64,000 nucleotides of DNA from Sphaerulina vaccinii (taxonomy: Eukaryota > Ascomycota > Dothideomycetes > Mycosphaerellales > Mycosphaerellaceae): assembly GCA_022570795.1 (NCBI GenBank), contig JAKUDP010000001.1, positions 930,001 through 994,000 of the forward strand, given 5' to 3'. Shown here piece after piece: positions 56,126 through 64,000 of this stretch. The translations under genes were made by a program, and so were the position numbers. Position 1 is the stretch's first letter. Every line of letters begins with the position of its first letter. A model generated the notes under the pieces. That model worked only from the letters and a program-made list of their open reading frames with translations, was not told where the DNA came from and made no database searches.

Positions 56126-56130
56126 ATCTC
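56126..56130. repeat. Target-site duplication, right copy (ATCTC)
   Basis: Perfect repeat of 49739-49743. Confidence 0.95.
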
Positions 56131-56250
56131 CCGTCTTCGGAACGCAACCGCAGCGGAAGAAGCGGCGCTATGACTATGATTGCGGAGAGCTCTGGCGGGG
56201 CATTGAGTACCGGCACATGCTCACCCAAGTACTGATGATAAATAAACAAC

Positions 56251-56272
56251 CACGCACGCACGCACGCACGCG
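56251..56272. repeat. (CACG)n microsatellite
   Basis: Five and a half CACG units between the retrotransposon and the ThDP-enzyme gene. Confidence 0.9.
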
Positions 56273-56388
56273 GTAGGAAGGACGAAATCGCGGACGATTT
56301 GAAGTATAGAGAAGCTCTCATGATTCCATCTTACCTCGAGAGCACCATCTTCTCATCTCAACCTTACTGACAATCTAGCGAGCTCACG

Positions 56389-58293
56389 ATGTACACAGCT
56401 TCATTCGCCTTCTTCGAGGCACTCTGGGAGGTGAGTAAAACCATACCATGACACAACGACAAGAAGCTCGAGTTGATCAGAGGAGCAGGCGGGAGTAACA
56501 CACTGCTTCGTGAATCTCGGATCTGACCACCCATCGATCATCGAAGCGATAGTCAAAGGGCAGAACGAGAAGGATGGCCAATTCCCTCGCATCATAACAT
56601 GTCCGAATGAAATGGTGGCATTGAGCATGGCTGATGGCTTCGCTCGCCTCACCAACAAACCTCAAGCAGTCATCATCCACGTAGATGTGGGCACGCAAGG
56701 ACTGGGAGCTGCTGTTCACAACGCCAGCTGTGGAAGAGCACCAGTCCTCATCTTCGCTGGCTTGTCACCATATACGATCAACGGCGAGTACAGAGGGTCG
56801 AGGACAGAGTACATTCACTGGATTCAGGATGTTCCGGATCAGAAGGCGATCGTCGCCCAGTACTGTCGTTATACAGGTGAGATCAAGCGAGGAAAGAATG
56901 TGAAAGAGCTGGTGAATCGAGCTCTGAGCTTTGCGATGAGTGAACCTCGAGGGCCAGTGTACTTGTGTGGAGCAAGAGAAGCCATGGAAGAGGATATCGA
57001 TCCTTATACAATCAACCAGGAACATTGGACACCAGCAGAGCTTGGAGGATTGAGCACAAAACAGCTGAAACAAGTCAGCGAAGCTTTGGTGAATGCCAAA
57101 GAGCCGCTGGTTGTCACAGGCTACAGTGGCCGCAACGCCGCAGCCATGGAAGCCTTGGTCTCGCTCGCAGATACAGTCAAAGGTCTACGGGTCCTGGACA
57201 CTGGAGGCAGCGACATGTGCTTTCCCGCCAACCACCCGGCCTGGCTCGGCCTGCGAAACGGTGTCGAAGACAGCATCAAGACTGCAGACGTGATAATTGT
57301 CCTAGACTGCGACGTGCCCTGGATTCCAACTCAATGCAACCCGCTACCAGACGCCAAAATCTTCCACATTGATGTCGACACTCTCAAACAACAAATGCCA
57401 GTCTTCTACATCAACGCCATAGCACGCTACCGAGTCGATGCTGAGACTGCGTTGACGCAAATCGTGGCATACATCAACTACGCCCTTAAAGACATCATCT
57501 CATCCCAAGTCTTCACAGATCGCGCATCCGCTCTCCAAGAGTCCTACCAAGGCCGCCTGTCCAAGATCGCCTCCCAAGTTGTCACATCAGAAGACGGCTC
57601 CTATGGATGTCCATACCTGATCCGCCAAGTTCGCGACGCCTGTCCACCAGATACGATCTGGGCAGTTGAAGCCGTAACAAACACTCCCTTTGTAGCAGAC
57701 CAGATTCAAGCGACTTTGCCCAATTCTTGGATCAACTGCGGTGGAGGTGGCTTAGGCTGGTCAGGAGGCGGAGCCTTAGGGATCAAACTTGCTTCGGACT
57801 TCGAGGCAGGAGGGACCAATAAGGGCAAGTTTGTGTGCCAGATTGTAGGCGATGGAACTTATCTGTTCTCGGTACCTGGATCCGTGTACTGGATTGCTCA
57901 GCGATATAACATTCCCGTACTAACCATTGTACTGAACAACCAAGGTAGGCTCCCACCTCCCACTTCTTCCTCCCCTGCGCTAATGATGAGACTGTAGGAT
58001 GGAACGCCCCTCGCAAATCCATGCTCCTCGTACATCCCGATGGTCTAGGAAGCAAAGTCGACAACCGCGCTCTCAATATCTCCTTCGCGCCCACTCCCGA
58101 CTACTCAGGTATAGCGAAAGCTGCCTCAGGACACAAGGCTTGGGCAGGCGTTGCTGGAACTGCGGACCAGCTAAAGAAACTTCTACCTGAAGCTGTTGCT
58201 GCTGTGAAGAGTGGAGTTTGTGCTGTGTTGGATGCGCATTTGGATGGACCCGAGGGCAAGTATCCTGGAGATAAAGCTGCGCTTGTTGGGTAG
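56389..58293 (+). CDS. Thiamine-diphosphate-dependent enzyme, acetolactate-synthase-like
   Basis: Exons 56389-56430 (14 codons), 56489-57944 and 57998-58293 give 597 residues. Members decarboxylate 2-keto acids and transfer the resulting aldehyde equivalent. The first acceptor was placed after GAGCAG because it rebuilds FFEALWEAGVTHCFVNLGSDHPS. The activating Glu is in CPNEMVALSMADGFARLT. The ThDP/Mg motif runs from GDGTYLFSVPGSVYW to IVLNNQGWN, with the last intron inside the Gly codon after NNQ. The middle domain (about 190-340) looks like the nucleotide-binding-type domain of the superfamily. No mitochondrial targeting sequence is evident, unlike the housekeeping Ilv2 enzyme. It is therefore more likely a specialised paralogue. 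The copia element ends about 260 bases upstream of its start. Confidence 0.88.
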
Positions 58294-58991
58294 ACGGATG
58301 TGTGGGTATGTAGAGAATCTTCTTTGCTGCAGATCACTCTTTCTATCAGACAGTGTTGAACCATCCCATTCTATTACAAGATGTTGATGGAGCAAAAGTT
58401 CAGCACGAAGAAGTGGACACAACAACGCACTGGTCATCGAGGAGAAGAAGGCATTGACAGTCAACCATTATTGAACGATATGACGGTTGTGCTACCTCCT
58501 AGCTCGATCTCAGACAAGCACACTATGGTAGGCATAGATGCGACTTATGGTCAATCCACTAGACCAATAATGATGTTCGTTGAGAACCTCCTCGTACAGA
58601 ATCGTGTATATATCTTGTTATTCGAAACAATGTGCTGTATTAGTAGAAACTTCCTTTCTTCACGATAGCAAGGTCGGGATGCTAATCAGCAGCTTCACGC
58701 AACTAGTCGCTGTCTTCGACAGAGTGAAACTTTTCTCTCTCTCTCACCCTCCCTTCATCAACAGCCGTCCATGGTCTAGTGGTCGGACTATGTAAGTCGT
58801 TAGCGTGAAGCAGAGATAGAGCGATATGCTATAAGAATTACTCCTGAGACTTCTTCTCCTCGCTTTGCTAAGTCAGATCGGTTGTTTTGCCATTCTTATG
58901 CTCTCTTTTTGCTCAGAAGGCACTTATATGTAGGACGAACTGGTGTGGTGGCTTGATTAATGATAAGATTCATTCTCAGCAAGTTTCAGAT
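58294..58991. other. Convergent intergenic region with a fourth A-box repeat
   Basis: About 700 bases between converging genes. It holds repeat copy 4 (next entry). The remainder shows nothing coding. Confidence 0.5.
58750..58912 (+). ncRNA. A-box repeat copy 4 (dispersed copy)
   Basis: A box TGGTCTAGTGG at 58772-58782, TGTAAGTCG 10 bases on (compare ATAAGTCG in copies 1 and 2), AGCAGAGATAG, and a T5 run at 58906, 134 bases from the A box. A pyrimidine-rich leader (CTCTCTCACCCTCCCTTCATCAAC) precedes it, as in the other copies. It lies about 12 kb from them. Confidence 0.5.
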
Positions 58992-60084
58992 TTAGGCATA
59001 AGGATTTCCCTCTTCGAATCTTGGCTTCCACAATCCCTTCCTCTCCTTAGTCTTGAGCTGTATACCTCTCAAAAAGCCATACATAGTCTTCAGCGTAGGT
59101 GCAGGTACTCCAAGTCGTTCTGCTTCCCTCACTGGCTCGCCAATGATGTTCTCCATCTCGATGTAGTTGCCCTGTCATAAATCAGTACATTGCCACCACA
59201 CATCCGGACTTCGTTGAACTCACCTTCATCGCATCCTGACCCATACTAGGCACAAAAGCCGTGTCAGTAGGGTCAACTCTGATCAATTTCTCATCAATTC
59301 CCTCCGGCAACTCCACTCCAGCAGCCTTCGCGATCGCAATGATCTCTTGCATAGCAGGTTTGATCAGATCATCGATCACAATCTGTGACATTCTCATCCT
59401 CGCCGTGTCCATGCCCATGATCGCAGAAACACTATTGAAGGACGAGTTGTATACGAGCTTCCGCCATCTCGTGAAAGTCACATCGTCGTCGTAAGACCAA
59501 TCGACTTTTCCGCAAGCGTTGTAAATGTCGACAAACCGCTTGGCTTCTGACTCTGCTTTGGACGCGGGAACGGACTGGCCTGGGAAAGGTCCACATTTTG
59601 TGCTATCGGAGTCGTCGTGTCTGATTACACCATGTGAGACTTCCGTGGCTCCGATCAGTGCAACACCAGATAGTACAACGTTATCCGGAAAGCGTTCAAT
59701 GATGGGCTTTTCGATATTCAGTCCATTCTGAAGAAGCAGGATCGTAGTGTGACCGGGCGTTACTGCTGGTTCGATGATGTCCAGTAGCGTCGGGCTCACA
59801 TCTGGGACGTTCTTCGTTGTGGCGACTAGATAGTCATATTTCAGCCCTTCCTTTTCAACATCTGGGACTGTGTTCCGTAAGTGCGTGGGCTGGAAGCCAG
59901 TGATATCGCTGCCGTGCTCTATTGAGTCGATTGTGAAGCCATTCTTCTGGACTGCTGCGTAGTTCGATCGACATATTGCTGTAACTTCTGCTTGACCTCC
60001 CGTTTCCAATGCATAAGCGGCCATTGTTCCGACTCCGCCGGATCCCACTAGGAGTACTCGTGCTTTTGGTATTACGGAATCCAT
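58992..60084 (-). CDS. Ketopantoate reductase-like (ApbA/PanE family) oxidoreductase
   Basis: Exons 60084-59224 and 59171-58992 (52-base intron, GTGAGT..GACAG) give 346 residues. PanE enzymes reduce 2-dehydropantoate to pantoate with NADPH in coenzyme A synthesis; fungal genomes hold several paralogues acting on other 2-keto acids. The N-terminal Rossmann motif is VLLVGSGGVGTMAAYALE, and LLLQNGLNIE gives the conserved Asn-Gly. The catalytic-Lys helix is FTRWRKLVYNSSFNSVSAIMG. The last exon supplies GNYIEMENIIGEPVREAERLG, the usual C-terminal substrate-side motif, and ends in NPYA. Without splicing the protein would lose this part. Its position beside a keto-acid-handling ThDP enzyme suggests a role in the same pathway; that is inference. 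Confidence 0.9.
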
Positions 60085-60298
60085 CGTTGCTGGAACTTTG
60101 CTGTCGTCAGTAGTCAGCGTACGTGAGATCCTGCCTGTGCTATCGTGACTGTGAGGCGTGTCGTCAATGGTACAGCTATATACATGCAGTCTGGTGGCCT
60201 ATCGACAAGTTATGGAGGAGGCAAGTGGAGGAGGGACCTTCCCTTTCCGTTGACCCAATCGTATAGAAGGAGCCACCGGGCCGAGTACCATTTCAGGC

Positions 60299-61285
60299 CT
60301 ACTTATTGTGTGAAGGTTTGAACAGCCTGATGTTGTCACAAAATGCTGCCACTTGATGGCCCCAAGCCTCCTCTTCTTCAATGCCAGTTCCAAGACTGGC
60401 AAAGGGACTGATATGATTGTGTCCTACCATGATGTCCACAGCCAAAGAACTCCTGCTCTCTTTTGTTCCTATTGACAGCCACTCTTCAATGAAGTCGTCT
60501 CGTGTTTGGAGCAACTCGTCCACGGGATCCAGGTCTCCATTGAGTATAAATGTCCGCACACCTGCTTTCATGAAGTCTATCTCTCCAGCTTCTTTGGCAG
60601 TCTTCAGCAGACCAAGCGGCACATTCGCTGCCACATCATCCCCAAAGTATGTCTTGTTTGTTGCAGCTCGATCTCCGTGCGAGAACTGCATGTGGAATGG
60701 GACGGAGAGAAGAATCGCACCTCGAAGTCGTGTGCCAGTTCCTGATAACAGCTTCGCTCTGGTTGTAGCGAACGACTGGTCCAGTAGAAATGTTGATGTG
60801 TGCAGACCTCCTGCTGAGTTTCCCATGACGAATATGTCGATCGACTCATCTCCAAACTTGTTTGCATTGTTCGCAATCCATTCTACAGTCAATGCAACAT
60901 CCTCGCCACCCGATGGAAACTTCGCATCGTGTTTGCCAACCAGGCGGTAATCTGGTACTACCACACTATAGCCGTGCTGTAATGCAAAAAAGGACGCGAT
61001 GTTGGCGTGACACAGATTCTCCGCATAATCTGGGAGCGTCTTGTGTCCCATCGTCAGACCACCTCCATAGCAGAATATCAGCACTGGCGTTCTGCCATTG
61101 CGAGAATTCGGCTTTGGCGTGGTATACACATCCAGCTGCTGTCGCTCGTGCGGGCCATATGAGTGCGTTTCCTTCTTGACAGACTTGATCGTTTCCTTGT
61201 TCTTCACAAGCAGAGGTGCATATATCTGCAGAGTCGGTCTGATGATCTCGCCAACAGCTGTGCCGAGTGGTGGTAGCTGCTCCAT
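60299..61285 (-). CDS. Alpha/beta hydrolase, HSL/carboxylesterase type
   Basis: 328 residues, no intron. The oxyanion motif is YGGG (in LIFCYGGGLTMG), where HSL-type esterases usually have HGGG. The nucleophile elbow is VMGNSAGGLH, the acid lies in LNGDLDPVDEL and the histidine in VGHNHIS. No signal peptide, so probably cytosolic. It hydrolyses esters of small acids; the substrate is unknown. It is transcribed away from the quercetinase-like bicupin through a shared 629-base region. That neighbour would make an ester-type (depside) product if it acts on flavonols, which this enzyme could cleave. That link is inference from context. Confidence 0.88.
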   Translation of the reverse strand: MEQLPPLGTAVGEIIRPTLQIYAPLLVKNKETIKSVKKETHSYGPHERQQLDVYTTPKPNSRNGRTPVLIFCYGGGLTMGHKTLPDYAENLCHANIASFFALQHGYSVVVPDYRLVGKHDAKFPSGGEDVALTVEWIANNANKFGDESIDIFVMGNSAGGLHTSTFLLDQSFATTRAKLLSGTGTRLRGAILLSVPFHMQFSHGDRAATNKTYFGDDVAANVPLGLLKTAKEAGEIDFMKAGVRTFILNGDLDPVDELLQTRDDFIEEWLSIGTKESRSSLAVDIMVGHNHISPFASLGTGIEEEEAWGHQVAAFCDNIRLFKPSHNK

Positions 61286-61914
61286 GGTGTCCTGGACGAA
61301 ATGGCTTTGATGCTTGCGAGATGAGGATTGAACTAATGGTCAGCAATCAAAGCAATGGTGAACCGCTCTCGGTTTGACTTCCTGGTACGAACACGCTTTA
61401 GAGCTCAAGGACTACTGTTGACGTAGCTGAGTAGCAACCTTTGAGGCCCGGGTATATCAAGCACCCGTTCCATCGCAGTGCCATATGCAAGTGAACCTTT
61501 CCACTCGGCGTCCAGACACGGCTCTTGACAGAATTGAGAAGACGTGTCGAGAACAAGAGAAGGAAGACGCGTCGTTGTCCGAGGTTTCGTGCGACCGCCA
61601 GGAGAAATGCCACCACCCATGCAAGACGACTTAGGGCTTCGTCCTTGAGAACTGCCGAATACCGATCTAGATTGACCTTCTCCACTCCGCTTGCCTCCTT
61701 CCATCACTTCTGCCGATGTTTTCTCCAGCAATGCGAGTGGACGTGTGTCCACATGGTCATCTTCATGGCATTCCGGTGAAGCTCAAGTTCCGTATGGTAG
61801 GTTCGAGGTAAGCTGATGGGATCTTTAGACCAGAAAGTTATCCTTCTCTTCCTTCTTGACTTCACTTTCATCTGGATCTACTAGAAATCACTCTTCAAGT
61901 ACAGCATCATCATC
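61286..61914. promoter_or_regulatory. Divergent promoter region esterase / bicupin
   Basis: 629 bases between outward-facing starts; co-regulation of the pair is plausible. Several open frames overlap here but none has a domain. Confidence 0.45.
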
Positions 61915-62988
61915 ATGGCCACCAACGGAATCAACGGAGCCGTTCACCACGCAACAGATCTCCCTCCCGGAGTCCCAGGCAAGCCATATGTCATCTCATC
62001 TCAAGACGGAGAAATCATCTACATCCCACTATCCAAGTCTGCAACACGTTTACTAGTGACTGGCAAGGAAACCGACAATGCCTTTGCAGTAGTCGGCAGC
62101 AGTGGTAGCCAGAGCGACCCTATCGGTTTCCATTTTCACAAGCACACACACGATGTGTTCCTCTGTCTGAAGGGCAATGTCAATGTCTGGGCAGACGATG
62201 AAGCACGAGCAATGGGTCCTGGAGACTTTGCCAGTGTGCCTCCTAACTGCGTCCACCAATATCAAATTACAGGCAACCACAGCGAAATGCTCGGCCTTAT
62301 CGTGCCCGGAGGATGGGAAGAGTTCTTCCGCTTCATCGGAGAACCCTACAACGGACCATGCTGGCCTCTAGACGATCAACGAAATGTCTTTGAGGTGCTT
62401 ATTCCAAAGCTGAAGGCTGCTTCCGAACAGTTCGACATGATTCCTGTGAGGGAAAAGAAACAGTTCGATCCTCAACCCTGGAAAGAGACTGAGAACAGCC
62501 TACCTGGAGAGCTGAAGCCTTACTTTTTGAAGAACGGAACTGGACCAGCATATCTAGCGGGAGGGGCGTTAGTGAGACCATTGATCACGACGAAGGAGAG
62601 TGACGGAAAGTTCGTGATTGGTACCATCGAAGGATCTTCGCATCATAAGGAACAAGATGTTTTCACAGGACGGAAGTTGAAGTTCGCTGAGACACACCAC
62701 GCGTTCCAAGTCACGGAAGGTGTCGTGGAATTCCACATTGGATCTTCTCCAGCAACTTTACTCCATGGCGGCGAACTAGTCTACGTACCAAAGGGCACAG
62801 AGTTCAGCTACCAGATCAAATCGAGATATGCGAAGCTGTATTCTTTTGCAAGTGGGAAGGGCTTGGTGGAGTTGTTGATCAAGGTTGGAGAAAAACATGA
62901 TTCACCCGTTCCACCTGAGAAGGCTAGCGAGTTCAAGACCGAACATCTGCATAGCTCTACTGGCGAGATCGGGCATGAGGTTTTGTGA
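61915..62988 (+). CDS. Bicupin dioxygenase, quercetin 2,3-dioxygenase-like
   Basis: 357 residues, no intron, good ATG context (CATCATGG). Quercetinases open the flavonol C ring with oxygen, releasing CO and a depside. The N-terminal cupin holds the metal motif HFHKHTHDVFLCLKG and, about 35 residues on, PPNCVHQY. This fits the His-X-His..Glu..His set of Aspergillus quercetinase, except that Asp stands where Glu is usual. GPGDFASVPPN and GGWEEFFRFIGEPY are also typical. The C-terminal cupin (about 215-330) reads SSHHKEQDVFTGRKLKF and LVYVPKGTEFSYQ. Unlike secreted Aspergillus quercetinases there is no signal peptide, so the substrate is probably intracellular. Pirin-like alternatives are less likely because of the family-specific linker. 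Confidence 0.85.
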   Translation: MATNGINGAVHHATDLPPGVPGKPYVISSQDGEIIYIPLSKSATRLLVTGKETDNAFAVVGSSGSQSDPIGFHFHKHTHDVFLCLKGNVNVWADDEARAMGPGDFASVPPNCVHQYQITGNHSEMLGLIVPGGWEEFFRFIGEPYNGPCWPLDDQRNVFEVLIPKLKAASEQFDMIPVREKKQFDPQPWKETENSLPGELKPYFLKNGTGPAYLAGGALVRPLITTKESDGKFVIGTIEGSSHHKEQDVFTGRKLKFAETHHAFQVTEGVVEFHIGSSPATLLHGGELVYVPKGTEFSYQIKSRYAKLYSFASGKGLVELLIKVGEKHDSPVPPEKASEFKTEHLHSSTGEIGHEVL

Positions 62989-63046
62989 GTCGACATAATG
63001 ATAGAATGGCATTGATCCGCATCTGTTCAGATCTGCACCTGTGCAC

Positions 63047-64000
63047 TCAGTACCGCCACCCCCTCTCATCCTGAACATTCATCCACTTCGACCTCTTCTG
63101 TCTACTCTTCATCAACGGCTGTATCCTCTCTCCGAACTTATCCAGTCCAACCAAGAAATCGTCAAACGTAAGCATTATGCCTTTCGTACCAGGCACCGCC
63201 GCTACTTCGTCAAGCATACCAGCAATTTTGGCATAAGATCCAACCAGTGTTCCCATACCCATGACAACAGCATTCTCTGGTCGAGCGATGTTCTTGGCTG
63301 TGGAGTTCGCATCGGCATTCTTATCTTTCCCAGATTGCGCTCCCACCCAAGCGACAGCTTCCGTATCAAGTCCAGCTCGATAGTGCTCCCACTTTATCTC
63401 CGCCGCATCGTCTGTCTCATCAGCAATGATCATAAAAAGAACATAAGACCCCACATCTCTTCCAGTCTGCTTAGTGGCTTCAACAAGCCTACTCGTCGTA
63501 GGTGCGAAAGCAGTAGGAGTGTTGACTCCGCTTCCCAGAGCGAAATTGAAGTCCGCCAACGTAGAAGCGAACTCAATGCCCCTCCCACTTTGACCAGCCG
63601 CAACAATCTTGATATCTCCATTCTTCGGACGAGGCGAAAGTTTACAATCTTCCATCGTGAAATGCTTGCCTTTCAAATTGCTGGAACCAGTAGTCCAGAG
63701 ATCTCGCATTACTTGGACGTATTCCGTTGCGTAGTCATAGCGATAGCCGAAGTAGGAGTCTCCCGGCCAGAGACCCATTTGAGAGTATTCGGCGCTTTGC
63801 CATCCTGTTACGATATTTACGCCGAAACGACCCGGGGCGATTGAGTCTATGGTTGAAGCCATACGTGCTACAAGAGCGGGCGGGAGAGTCAAAATCGCTG
63901 TGGAGGCGAAGAGCTTGATTCGAGATGTTACGGCTGCGAGGGCGGACATGAGAGTAAAGGACTCTAAGTTCTGGTCCCAGAATTCTGATGGACCTCCGAA
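63047..64000 (-). CDS. Flavin-dependent monooxygenase, RutA-like (bacterial luciferase family), 5' end beyond window
   Basis: 317 residues seen; the frame is open to the right edge (FGGPSEFWDQNLESFTLMSA), so the start is outside. RutA of bacteria uses FMNH2 and oxygen to open the uracil ring between N3 and C4. Strong family marks: LESFTLMSALAAVTSRIKLF, TLPPALVARMASTIDSIAPG, GRFGVNIVTGWQSAEYSQMG, LWPGDSYFGYRYDYATEYVQ, PRPKNGDIKIVAAGQSGRGI, GVNTPTAFAPTTSRL, VLFMIIADETDDAAEIKWEH, MGTLVGSYAKIAGMLDEVA, and PGTKGIMLTFDDFLVGLDKFG. It ends with QPLMKSRQKRSKW and a short tail. No flavin reductase partner is in view. The close match to a bacterial pathway enzyme raises the possibility of horizontal transfer. 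Confidence 0.9.
   Translation of the reverse strand, partial: FGGPSEFWDQNLESFTLMSALAAVTSRIKLFASTAILTLPPALVARMASTIDSIAPGRFGVNIVTGWQSAEYSQMGLWPGDSYFGYRYDYATEYVQVMRDLWTTGSSNLKGKHFTMEDCKLSPRPKNGDIKIVAAGQSGRGIEFASTLADFNFALGSGVNTPTAFAPTTSRLVEATKQTGRDVGSYVLFMIIADETDDAAEIKWEHYRAGLDTEAVAWVGAQSGKDKNADANSTAKNIARPENAVVMGMGTLVGSYAKIAGMLDEVAAVPGTKGIMLTFDDFLVGLDKFGERIQPLMKSRQKRSKWMNVQDERGWRY

Noticed and set aside
1..64000. CRISPR arrays or bacterial-type operons
   Set aside because: All genes have eukaryotic families and introns; no regularly spaced direct repeats of CRISPR type were seen.

Overview
The window is chromosomal DNA of a filamentous ascomycete (Pezizomycotina), most likely a Dothideomycete, with Mycosphaerellaceae as my best guess. 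The signs are: single-copy eukaryotic genes with short spliceosomal introns (mostly 46-65 bases, GT..AG); a Polycomb SUZ12 homologue, which many yeasts lack; an SepA/Bni1-type formin; and a copia retrotransposon damaged in the manner of repeat-induced point mutation (RIP). The genus assignment is inference; no marker here settles it.

Layout. Bases 579-2250: a TAP-like alpha/beta hydrolase whose N-terminal part is not recognisable. 2981-12959: formin and the checkpoint-clamp subunit Hus1 on the minus strand, then an F-box/leucine-rich protein on the plus strand. 14464-24000: SUZ12 with a C-terminal PHD finger, the Rab GTPase Ypt1, a Gly/Gln-rich low-complexity protein and alpha-tubulin, all minus strand. 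24315-37623: a small type I membrane protein, a tiny protein with two F-box-like repeats starting 7 bases after it, a large DUF8004-like protein, an epoxide hydrolase, Mrt4, ribosomal protein eL32 (minus) and a BRE4/ArAE-type multi-span transporter. 38223-48684: a secreted-type lactonase, a bestrophin-like channel, Cdc48, a degenerate AIG2/gamma-glutamylcyclotransferase-fold protein, three diverged copies of an A-box-containing repeat, and a Ser/Thr-rich secreted protein.

49744-56125 is one complete but dead Ty1/copia element in minus orientation, with 106-base LTRs, a 5-base target duplication (ATCTC), a primer-binding site matching the anticodon arm of initiator tRNA-Met, and coding sequence riddled with CpA-to-TpA stops. 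It sits about 260 bases upstream of the first gene of the last block.

56389-64000 looks like a metabolic gene group: a ThDP-dependent acetolactate-synthase-like enzyme, a ketopantoate-reductase-like enzyme, an esterase, a quercetinase-like bicupin and a RutA-like flavin monooxygenase that runs off the right edge. The esterase and bicupin are divergently transcribed from a shared 629-base region. Ring opening followed by ester hydrolysis is a reasonable working idea, but the substrate is unknown.

Gene models were built by hand from splice signals and reading-frame continuity; exon boundaries are stated in each entry. Untranslated regions were not resolved.
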